Shown piece by piece: positions 8,412 through 14,370 of a stretch of DNA of 64,000 nt. Both the position numbers and the translations under genes were made by a program. The stretch covers positions 412,249 to 476,248 of the IMG/VR virus record IMGVR_UViG_3300018080_008436; one strand, given 5' to 3'. The DNA comes from a virus. The notes under the pieces are model-generated. The model made no database searches. It was not told the origin of the DNA and saw only the letters and a list, made by a program, of their open reading frames with translations. Numbering within the stretch: the first letter of the stretch is position 1; each line of letters opens with the position of its first letter.

Positions 8412-8454
8412 ATAGTGCGCAAATATTAGAATTTTGGTAAAAATAGTGCGCAAA
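8412..8454. repeat. Paired direct repeat, candidate activator sites
   Basis: ATAGTGCGCAAA occurs at 8412-8423 and again at 8443-8454, start-to-start spacing 31 bases (about three helical turns). The sites lie roughly 50 and 85 bases upstream of the predicted sigma-54 start. The first copy overlaps a perfect palindrome CACTATAGTG at 8408-8417. They look like sites for a DNA-binding regulator of the EF-hand gene. Confidence 0.6.
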
Positions 8455-8459
8455 ATATG

Positions 8460-8789
8460 CTATCTAAACTCATTTCCCCATTTGTCGAGGTTTTCGTATG
8501 GTATTGTAAACAAATAATCTTCAACTTTGCTTGAACGTGTCCCAAAAGAGACATCATAATATATCCCATCACATTTGACTAAAGCGTGGTTAACTCCATC
8601 CTTTCTACAAACAACAACATCTGCTTTGTATCCCGCTTCTCTTAATGCTTTGCAATACCTTCCACACAGATTACTGCAATCATTGGCATTGGGAATCTTC
8701 TTTTCTTTATTAAGTGACCAGAAAATATCTGGTAATGGTATTTTTTGAAAATTTAGTAATTTGTATAAGAACGATTTGAACCATTTCAT
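8460..8789 (-). CDS. Transglutaminase-like cysteine protein, short copy
   Basis: The protein has 109 residues from the ATG at 8789; a GTG at 8795 is an alternative. The order Cys38 (NDCSNLCGRYCKALREAGY), His68 (NHALVKCDG) and Asp79 (YYDVSFG) follows the Cys-His-Asp triad of the transglutaminase/papain-like superfamily. It could be a protease, amidase or crosslinking enzyme; substrate unknown. It directly follows a second gene of the same design, suggesting duplication and divergence. Unlike its neighbour it lacks the MKIIK leader and begins with a basic, hydrophobic helix (MKWFKSFLYKLL). Confidence 0.55.
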   Translation of the reverse strand: MKWFKSFLYKLLNFQKIPLPDIFWSLNKEKKIPNANDCSNLCGRYCKALREAGYKADVVVCRKDGVNHALVKCDGIYYDVSFGTRSSKVEDYLFTIPYENLDKWGNEFR

Positions 8790-8795
8790 GATCAC

Positions 8796-9212
8796 TTAAC
8801 ATTCGTATGATGTCCTCTTTTCATACTCTGGGCTTCTAGAATAGCTCGTTATAAATACATCAGGGTAATTAGCACCGAATTGATCTGCCGTAATGTCAAT
8901 TATTACCTTATTGTTTAATTCAACCCAGCAATGGTAACTCTTCATACAGTTCCCGCAAACTTTTTTGGCATCGAACCCTCTTTTATTAAGTTCTGCGCAC
9001 AATTCTTCGCTCATCATTTCACAGAATGGAGGAGATAGGAATTTTCCCCCGCTAAGAATTTCGTCTAACCGTTCTCTTTTTTCATCATCGTTGTCATAAT
9101 CTTCATTAACTTCTTCAAGTAGCTCTGAAACATATTCATCCATCATTCTTTCTCTGATCTCTGAAGCGATCTCAAAAATAATCCCCATTCTTGCTACTTT
9201 AATGATTTTCAT
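8796..9212 (-). CDS. Transglutaminase-like protein with MKIIKVA leader
   Basis: The protein has 138 residues from the ATG at 9212 (MKIIKVARMG); the 20 codons upstream in frame overlap the previous gene and are dropped. The triad order is Cys64 (PPFCEMMSEELCAELNKRGF), His94 (SYHCWVEL) and Asp106 (IIDITADQFG). The pattern HxWVEL followed by IIDxTADQF is typical of a transglutaminase-like family found in phages and bacteria. The gene starts two bases from the stop of the gene before it, within one operon. Deamidase, protease or crosslinking activity cannot be decided from sequence. Confidence 0.65.
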   Translation of the reverse strand: MKIIKVARMGIIFEIASEIRERMMDEYVSELLEEVNEDYDNDDEKRERLDEILSGGKFLSPPFCEMMSEELCAELNKRGFDAKKVCGNCMKSYHCWVELNNKVIIDITADQFGANYPDVFITSYSRSPEYEKRTSYEC

Positions 9213-9213
9213 A

Positions 9214-9495
9214 TTAACCAAGAGTATCTTGAACTCTGTCCTCTCGTAACCAAAATTCTCCACTTCCACCAACAGGTTTCAATTTATATTGTGTCCTGCC
9301 GAACATTTTACGTTTACTAAGAACTTCAACAGGAAAGAAAACAGAAGTTGACCCTCTTCCAATTTCATAAAACTGAGCATATTTTATTTGTCCAACTTCG
9401 CTCTCATCCAGTTCCATCTCTTCTGGCACTTTTCTTTCTGGCTCTTCCTTCTGTGGCATAGGAGGAATTACTTGAGCCGCCTTCATTATTTTCAT
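9214..9495 (-). CDS. Small MKIMKAA-leader protein
   Basis: The protein has 93 residues. The leader MKIMKAAQ is followed by a proline/glutamate-rich stretch (VIPPMPQKEEPERKVPEE), then a compact beta-like part with GQIKYAQFYEIGRGSTSVFF. It begins after AAAGGAGAT, and its ATG overlaps the last base of the rhodanese gene stop, so the pair is translationally coupled. An internal IKYAQ resembles the leader motif. No known family. Confidence 0.65.
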   Translation of the reverse strand: MKIMKAAQVIPPMPQKEEPERKVPEEMELDESEVGQIKYAQFYEIGRGSTSVFFPVEVLSKRKMFGRTQYKLKPVGGSGEFWLREDRVQDTLG

Positions 9496-9920
9496 TATCC
9501 ATCTCCTTTTATTATCTCGAATCCATTATCTAACCAACCTGCAACTGGAACTCCTTCAACAGGAGAGATGCCCATGCCAAATTTCAAAGAGACGACATCA
9601 TATCCAAGCATTCTCAAAAGAACCAAAGCTTGACTGGAAGTATGACCAACATAACAAACAAGAAGAATCTTTTTGTCTTTAGGTAATTTATCCAGGTTCT
9701 CTTTTTCTAATAAATCTAGCCAGAAAATGTTCTCTGCTCCTTCGATATGCCCTTCAGCAAAGTCTTCGGGCTTTCTTATGTCTAAGATGAAGAAGTTATC
9801 CAAGCCTTTTTCCTTCAACTCAACAGGAGTGATGTAGTTCCAAGTATCGTCTGTTTTGTCAATGAACTCTTTCAGCTTTTCCGTGAAAGTTAGATCGCAT
9901 GATATTTTTATGAGCTTCAT
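9495..9920 (-). CDS. Rhodanese-like sulfurtransferase with MKLIKIS leader
   Basis: A single rhodanese domain of 141 residues. Seen: DIRKPEDFAEGHIEGAENI at about 47-65, the family's signature in front of the active site, and the catalytic loop CYVGHTS with Cys89, then LLRMLGYDVVSLKFGM. The family moves sulfur from donors such as thiosulfate to an acceptor through a cysteine persulfide; many copies act in redox or signalling instead. The start has GGAAGGG upstream, and a minus-strand TATAAT at 9952-9957 may be the promoter. The leader before the domain is the one seen on many unrelated neighbours. Confidence 0.85.
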   Translation of the reverse strand: MKLIKISCDLTFTEKLKEFIDKTDDTWNYITPVELKEKGLDNFFILDIRKPEDFAEGHIEGAENIFWLDLLEKENLDKLPKDKKILLVCYVGHTSSQALVLLRMLGYDVVSLKFGMGISPVEGVPVAGWLDNGFEIIKGDG

Positions 9921-9984
9921 TCACCCTTCCTTAATTCATAAGTATAGTCTTATTATACTTCTAAATAAGGTGTTAGTATCCCTA

Positions 9985-10067
9985 CACAAAAATACCCCCT
10001 GAGGCGAACCTAAGCAAGTCCATCGCAAGCGATATACTCGCTTTGAGACGAATCCCAAGGGGCAAAT
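9985..10067 (-). terminator. Long, chimeric-looking terminator
   Basis: One flank (ccccctgaggcgaacct) matches the hairpin arm at 11980-11995, and the other (gacgaatcccaaggggcaaat) matches the arm at 10863-10882. Between them lie about 30 bases holding a separate small hairpin AGCGA-TATAC-TCGCT. Only the outer CCCCT/AGGGG still pair. On the minus strand a T-rich tail follows, so it could still end the gene at 10074. Confidence 0.55.
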
Positions 10068-10073
10068 ACTAAG

Positions 10074-10427
10074 TTACCTGTTGGGTTTTATGACTATTAC
10101 ATCAAAAACTCCACTATTTTGATCATTAGCTTCATCTAATGAATCTATGTCAGGGGACATTCGCTCTACGGAATCTATGTGTCGCTCATCAGGTGTTATT
10201 TCCTCTAAGGAATCGACATACTGCTCATCAAACTCTTCTAAACTATCTGTAACTTTCATGACAACTTGGCGATTTTCTATTTCATCCCAAATGTCACTAA
10301 GATCGTTATGACTTTCTACGAAACCTAAGCTTCCAACTCTCATTTGGGTATTAGTATCAGTATTGTGTATGTAAATTACCCCAGTTTCATAAACCCTCAG
10401 TTCACAATTCCTAATGATTATTTCCAC
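10074..10427 (-). CDS. Small acidic protein with DSLEE repeats
   Basis: The protein has 117 residues and a GTG start preceded by AGGAG. The first 50 residues look beta-rich (MEIIIRNCELRVYETGVIYIHN). The middle has a repeating pattern of DSLEE, DSLEE, DSVER, DSLDE, giving a strongly acidic region, and the end (VFDVIVIKPNR) is hydrophobic. Function unknown; acidic small phage proteins sometimes inhibit host DNA-binding proteins, but nothing here shows that. Confidence 0.6.
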   Translation of the reverse strand: MEIIIRNCELRVYETGVIYIHNTDTNTQMRVGSLGFVESHNDLSDIWDEIENRQVVMKVTDSLEEFDEQYVDSLEEITPDERHIDSVERMSPDIDSLDEANDQNSGVFDVIVIKPNR

Positions 10428-10457
10428 TTTTGGCTCCTAGTTTATTACAGTAATCCT

Positions 10458-10709
10458 TTATTCACCTTCTCTGTACCTTCTTCTTTCCAAACATCTATTG
10501 TAATTGTCTCGATAATTTAACTCTATGTCAGGATTTGGCAACAATCTAAGATTGACACTAATCTGGGTTATAATATCCTCTATGCTATCCCCAATTAGTA
10601 CTTGCTTACCTTGTTCAACATTGCACGCAATATAATCTTCCACCAAATTTTCCTCTATCTCGCCAAGAACCTGAAATCCATTAAAAATAGTTACTAGCGT
10701 CTTCTTCAT
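10458..10709 (-). CDS. Small protein of unknown function
   Basis: The protein has 83 residues and starts MKKTLVTIFNGFQVLGE after an AGAGG. A minus-strand TATAAT at 10744-10749 gives it a candidate promoter. An internal segment (GDSIEDIITQISVNLRLLP) is helical, and the tail is basic (RCLERRRYREGE). The gap of 30 bases to the next gene, which has its own ribosome site, suggests a two-gene unit. Not recognised. Confidence 0.6.
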   Translation of the reverse strand: MKKTLVTIFNGFQVLGEIEENLVEDYIACNVEQGKQVLIGDSIEDIITQISVNLRLLPNPDIELNYRDNYNRCLERRRYREGE

Positions 10710-10842
10710 GATTTAACCTCTTTATGCTACTTACCATAAGGACATTATACAGATAACCTTGATTCATTTTTCTCTTGTAAAAAGCAACATTTTTCCACCT
10801 GGACTCTTACTATCAGAGATTCTGGTTTTCAAGCAAAATCGA

Positions 10843-10879
10843 CAAAAAAAATGCCCCTTGGGACGAATCCCAAGGGGCA
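10843..10879 (-). terminator. Strong terminator with TTCG loop
   Basis: A perfect 12-base stem (TGCCCCTTGGGA with TCCCAAGGGGCA) and, on the minus strand, the stable tetraloop TTCG, followed by eight T residues. It ends the gene at 10920. The same DNA gap (10710-10919) holds nothing else I can support. Confidence 0.9.
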
Positions 10880-10919
10880 AATATCTTTTACGAAATATCT
10901 ACAGAGTAGGTGTAAATAA

Positions 10920-11318
10920 TTAGCTGTCTTGAATTCCTTCTCTTGCTTTTTGGAGTTTGTCCATTAGCATTTGGTGTTCTTCAGGAGTAGGTTCCTCTGG
11001 AACTATGTCTTCCATTTCGTCATGCTCAAACAAATCCCAAAGCCCTTGCCTTTTTAATTGCTCTTCTATTATAGCCGCACGGAATTTATTGCATTTACCT
11101 TCGAAATAATCATCTACTTCAGCCAAATCAAGTGGTTGGTTTATAGCATCTTGGAAAATTTTTCTGAACCTGGCTAATACAGCTTCTGTACCTCCATCCC
11201 AATCTCCTTCCAAATCGTTTGCTTTTTTCATCCACCCAGCCTTCTTCCCCATATCAGTCCACTCTTTGCGAGTCATCTTAATCCTAGTTTTTCCACCAGC
11301 AGTTTTAACTATTTTCAT
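10920..11318 (-). CDS. Small protein with MKIVKTA leader and GKKAGW domain
   Basis: The protein has 132 residues. The leader MKIVKTAGGKT runs into the third copy of the KT-x3-M-T-x-K-E-W ... GKKAGWMKKA domain (about residues 10-33). The remainder is helical and acidic and has no motif I know. GGAGAG precedes the start, and the minus-strand element GAATAAATTAGAAT begins 25 bases upstream of the ATG, exactly as before the gene starting at 7194. It is followed by a strong terminator at 10843. Confidence 0.7.
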   Translation of the reverse strand: MKIVKTAGGKTRIKMTRKEWTDMGKKAGWMKKANDLEGDWDGGTEAVLARFRKIFQDAINQPLDLAEVDDYFEGKCNKFRAAIIEEQLKRQGLWDLFEHDEMEDIVPEEPTPEEHQMLMDKLQKAREGIQDS

Positions 11319-11397
11319 TTTAATCTCTCCATTAAGGTCTTAATTCTAATTTATTCAAAATCTTTTCTTTTGATCCTTTAATCAGCAGTAATTGTTA

Positions 11398-11925
11398 TTA
11401 AGCCTTTGCCCAAGCCAAGCCTACCCCATTTACACCTAAAGCATTTTTACATGCTTCTATCGTTGTACCTTTAGTTATTACATTATCAACAAAATAAACA
11501 TTCTTGTTGTCTAAATCCATAACGTCTGCATCATCTCTGACAATCATATTGTGCTCTTCAACCGTGTAATTAGGAAGATTTTGCTTTCTCCTTTGATGAG
11601 ATGGTTCTATACTAGAAGACCGACCCAATGGATCATATATCTCAGATCCAGTTATTTTAGCAATTGCCTCGCATAAAAGCATGTTTGACCCCCTATCCCC
11701 TGATGATGATGGAACTGGTACTAAGAGGCTATTAGATGCAACATATTTCGCCATAGTATCAGCCGCTATCTTAATGGCATCTGAATTTTTGTTCTTTATT
11801 TCGTAAGATATCTTTCTAACAAAAGCTTCTTGCTGTGATAGTTCTCTTCTTCTAGGAGAAATATATTGATAAATGGCTATATTTTTGCCATCATTTAAAA
11901 ATTGAGCTTTTTTATACCAGTTCAT
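11398..11925 (-). CDS. Phosphoribosyltransferase-like protein with NWYKKAQ leader
   Basis: The protein has 175 residues and starts MNWYKKAQF. The PRPP-binding signature is VYFVDNVITKGTT at 143-155, and a typical upstream strand-loop is LLVPVPSSSGDRGSNMLL. Overall it resembles ComF-type phosphoribosyltransferases, which transfer ribose-phosphate from PRPP. The motif has DN where many purine enzymes have DD, as is common in ComF relatives. A base substrate cannot be named. The ribosome site is weak. The NWYKKAQ leader is related to those at 6488, 50268 and inside the 794-residue protein. Confidence 0.75.
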   Translation of the reverse strand: MNWYKKAQFLNDGKNIAIYQYISPRRRELSQQEAFVRKISYEIKNKNSDAIKIAADTMAKYVASNSLLVPVPSSSGDRGSNMLLCEAIAKITGSEIYDPLGRSSSIEPSHQRRKQNLPNYTVEEHNMIVRDDADVMDLDNKNVYFVDNVITKGTTIEACKNALGVNGVGLAWAKA

Positions 11926-11971
11926 AACAATATTAATTCAAAAATCTGTTCTTCTGACCCTTTGTAAACAC

Positions 11972-12004
11972 AAAAATATCCCCTGAGGCGAACCTCAGGG
12001 GATA
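11972..12004 (-). terminator. Strong terminator after the capsid gene
   Basis: A 12-base perfect stem TATCCCCTGAGG/CCTCAGGGGATA has a TTCG loop on the minus strand and a T tract. It sits 31 bases after the stop of the major capsid gene. Confidence 0.9.
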
Positions 12005-12035
12005 AATACTTTCTACGAGATATCTAAGCTTTCGC

Positions 12036-12899
12036 TTAGCTACCAGCGGTAACTGTGACCTTGGCTACTGCGTAGGTATTGATGATTACAATACCAACTT
12101 CCTCATAAATTACCCAACCGAGGCGGAGCTTCTTTGGATCGTCTGCTGGGAGGACGGTGATATCCTGACGAATCGGGAATGCACCAACGTACTCAGCAGG
12201 AGCGAGCAAGAAGACGGTATCGGTAGGCATCTTTGAAGATACGTGAATATCAGCAGTAAAGAGATGTCCGAACAAACCAGTTGTAAGAACTTCTTTCTGT
12301 GTTGCTTCATCATAGACAGTCTTACCAAATCCACGAATGTCAGCGTAACGAAGAGCATGCATAACAAGCTTACCTACTGTGAGGTCGTGCTGTTCGATGG
12401 TTGCGAAAGCTTGGTTCAAGGCGTTAAGGGTAAGAGCACCACCAGTTGAAACAACGGTATGTGCGGCATCAATTGCGGCGGCGATAGCGTTGAAGATGTT
12501 AAGATCTTCTTCCTTCTGAATCGCTTCTTTAGCTTTGATCTGAGCACGGTCTACAATGTAGAATCTACGAGCTTTAATCTCACTCAAGCGAATAGTAGGA
12601 TTGGTTGCAATCTCGAACGTAGGAACGAGAATTTCTTCACCTTCGGTAATACCATCAGGTACAGCGCCACGACGAGGAATAACCTGGGCGGTCTGGCGAA
12701 CGTCTTTCTCGTAACGTGCATAAGCGCCCTGAGGAAGCTCATCCACCATGAGAAGTTTACGTCCAACTGCTTGATATTCCAATGCTCTACGAATTGGCTC
12801 GACCATGGCCTGAGCCAATGCTACTCTACCTTCAGGTGTCTCAAGCGCCTGAGCGATAAGAGCTTCTCTTTCTGCATTAACAGATCTTTTATTAATCAT
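12036..12899 (-). CDS. Major capsid protein, HK97 fold
   Basis: The 287-residue protein is the shell subunit. The C-terminal half carries the recognisable stretch AEYVGAFPIRQDITVLPADD followed by PKKLRLGWVIYEEVGIVIIN, typical of an HK97-fold capsid family. The N-terminal helix (NAEREALIAQALETPEGR) and the central alanine-rich helix fit the N-arm and spine. At 287 residues it is compact for the fold. AGGAGAG precedes the ATG. Position after decoration, scaffold-like and protease genes and before a terminator is the usual head order. Visible GC-richer third positions than in the neighbours fit high expression; I did not count them. Confidence 0.9.
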   Translation of the reverse strand: MINKRSVNAEREALIAQALETPEGRVALAQAMVEPIRRALEYQAVGRKLLMVDELPQGAYARYEKDVRQTAQVIPRRGAVPDGITEGEEILVPTFEIATNPTIRLSEIKARRFYIVDRAQIKAKEAIQKEEDLNIFNAIAAAIDAAHTVVSTGGALTLNALNQAFATIEQHDLTVGKLVMHALRYADIRGFGKTVYDEATQKEVLTTGLFGHLFTADIHVSSKMPTDTVFLLAPAEYVGAFPIRQDITVLPADDPKKLRLGWVIYEEVGIVIINTYAVAKVTVTAGS

Positions 12900-12969
12900 T
12901 TTGTTTCTCTCCTAATTAGTTGTTCTATAGGGGGTAATAGCCTATAAAATAAACCTTTTTTACTATACC

Positions 12970-13491
12970 TTATACAAGAAGCTTGTATTCGATATAAGTG
13001 TTAGAGTTATCGCCAGCAAGGGCCTGATCGCCATTGATGTCGATGCCAGGTACGCCACTTGGGTATGAGCCAGCGGCACGAGTCAAACGAGCAACAGGAG
13101 TTCCAGTGGTCAAACCACCTTCATCTGTAGTGTCGAGTACACCAAGGGCATTACCATAAAGCAATGCGCCAGGATTGGCGGATGATACGTTTGAAGCGAA
13201 CTGGTCGGTTGCAAACTCACCACCTGAGTGATAGACAGTCATTTTACCTGAAGCTTTGGTTTCGTCAAAATAATCGGAAACCCTGTTCTGCCATCCTGCT
13301 GAGATGCCAGGCATTGCTGAAGCGCTAGTTGACTTGGTGTCACCAGCTACACCGTAAACGGCGGCGTTGGTGCTTGCAAGTACTACTTCGCCAGATGTAT
13401 TAAGAGAGACAAGCTGTCCTTCTTTAATAGTTTCGCCAGAGGCGACATCCTGTTCAGCGGCTACTACATGAAATTTTTCTACAAGAGCCAT
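12970..13491 (-). CDS. Putative capsid decoration or cement protein
   Basis: The protein has 173 residues with a strong AAAGGAG ahead of the ATG. It is beta-rich, glycine/alanine/serine/threonine-rich and nearly lacks long helices (VASGETIKEGQLVSLN, VYGVAGDT, GTPVARLTRAAGS, YIEYKLLV), as in small outer capsid proteins that plug the shell. It lies immediately upstream of the capsid gene in the same unit, and base use resembles that of the capsid gene. No sequence match decides the role, so this is inference from fold type and position. Confidence 0.6.
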   Translation of the reverse strand: MALVEKFHVVAAEQDVASGETIKEGQLVSLNTSGEVVLASTNAAVYGVAGDTKSTSASAMPGISAGWQNRVSDYFDETKASGKMTVYHSGGEFATDQFASNVSSANPGALLYGNALGVLDTTDEGGLTTGTPVARLTRAAGSYPSGVPGIDINGDQALAGDNSNTYIEYKLLV

Positions 13492-13711
13492 TTTTTGTTT
13501 CTCCTTTTAGAGTTAATTTTTTGTCAATTTTCATTGACGGTTTTTTAACCAATTTGGTAAACGAAAACCAGCTTAACGCTACGATCTTTCTTCATTGATT
13601 TACTGAAAAAGTTGCCGTCATCTTATTAATCAAAACTGCAAACATTGAATTACTTACCAACTTGTTATATCCCTTTGTTCTATATTAATAAGGTGATTTC
13701 CTGCTTACTAT
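13492..13711 (-). promoter_or_regulatory. Leader region of the capsid unit
   Basis: These 220 bases carry no gene. On the minus strand they follow a terminator and contain a TATAGT at 13708-13713, a TTGACA near the decoration gene and several short inverted repeats. The long leader before highly expressed capsid genes probably holds the promoter, but I cannot name one box with confidence. Confidence 0.35.
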
Positions 13712-13758
13712 ACAAAAAAACCACGAAATATTGCTGATAAAAGCCATATTTCGTGGTT
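13712..13758 (-). terminator. Terminator, 13-base stem
   Basis: AACCACGAAATAT pairs with ATATTTCGTGGTT (13719-13731 with 13746-13758), and on the minus strand seven T residues follow. It ends the two-gene unit at 13781-14262. Confidence 0.9.
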
Positions 13759-13780
13759 TTGGCACAAAAATGATTGTTGT

Positions 13781-14014
13781 TTATTCTTTTAGAGACTTTC
13801 TTCTTTGCAATTCTTTTTTCATAGCATCTCTGGTTTTATCTAACTCTTCTAAGTCATATCCCCAATCGATACCATAATTTTCCTGTTCAATAATTTGATT
13901 ATCATAATAAAGCCAAGCCAACTCATTTTCTAATTCTTCTGTTGGAATTTCTTCTATTGGTTCTTTAGATATAATGTATTTATGTTCTTTGTTAGACACT
14001 CTTATTAATTTCAT
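13781..14014 (-). CDS. Small MKLIRVS-leader protein
   Basis: The protein has 77 residues, highly acidic and helical after the leader MKLIRVSNKEHK (EEIPTEELENELAWLYYDNQIIEQEN), with a basic end (KKELQRRKSLKE). Its start overlaps the stop of the upstream gene (14011-14262) by four bases (ATGA type). The pattern PxEELENELAWL could form a coiled coil. Function unknown; lies between scaffold-like and capsid genes and may be an internal head protein. Confidence 0.65.
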   Translation of the reverse strand: MKLIRVSNKEHKYIISKEPIEEIPTEELENELAWLYYDNQIIEQENYGIDWGYDLEELDKTRDAMKKELQRRKSLKE

Positions 14015-14262
14015 AATTTCCCCAATATTTCATCTAATCTTGTTGAAATCTCGACATCTGATAATTGTCTGAATGGAGCCTTAAATACAGTCCCAGACGG
14101 CAATGTAACCTGCACCTTGTCTCCACCTCCCAACACCTCTCTAAACTCATGATAAGTTAATCTATTGGGCTTGGCTCTTAATCCCTTGACATATACGACA
14201 TTGTTGTTTGAGTCTACCCAAACAATCGATGGAATTTTAGAAGATATCTTGATTATTTTCAT
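14011..14262 (-). CDS. Small MKIIKIS-leader protein
   Basis: The protein has 83 residues. The leader MKIIKISSK is followed by a small beta-like domain (SIVWVDSNNNVVYVKGLR, KVQVTLPSGTVFKAPFRQLSD) and a short helix. It is coupled by a four-base overlap to the gene at 13781. The ribosome site is weak (TTAATTGTT before the ATG). It starts a two-gene unit bounded by terminators on both sides. No known family. Confidence 0.65.
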   Translation of the reverse strand: MKIIKISSKIPSIVWVDSNNNVVYVKGLRAKPNRLTYHEFREVLGGGDKVQVTLPSGTVFKAPFRQLSDVEISTRLDEILGKL

Positions 14263-14306
14263 AACAATTAATTCACTAATATAAAAAGAACTTCCTTTAA
14301 GAATAC

Positions 14307-14357
14307 AAAAAAAAGCCGCTCCGGTTTGCTTGCGAACAAGCAGAAGAGCGGCTTTTA
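14307..14357 (-). terminator. Two-tier terminator
   Basis: An outer stem AAAAGCCGCTC/GAGCGGCTTTT encloses an inner GCTTG/CAAGC hairpin with a TTCG loop on the minus strand. T residues follow. It ends the long gene at 14371. Confidence 0.9.
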
Positions 14358-14370
14358 GAGTTAACCGAAC

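Noticed and set aside
8334-8453. An N-terminal extension of the EF-hand protein
   Set aside because: The 40 extra codons cover the sigma-54 promoter and lack a ribosome site, while the ATG at 8333 is followed by a perfect signal peptide.
12459-12947. A 162-codon plus-strand frame over the capsid gene
   Set aside because: It mirrors the well-supported capsid coding sequence, has no ribosome site and gives a cysteine-rich composition of no sense; it is an antisense artefact.
13492-13780. A tRNA or small RNA in the long gap before the decoration gene
   Set aside because: I found no cloverleaf-like pairing; only a terminator and AT-rich leader are supported.
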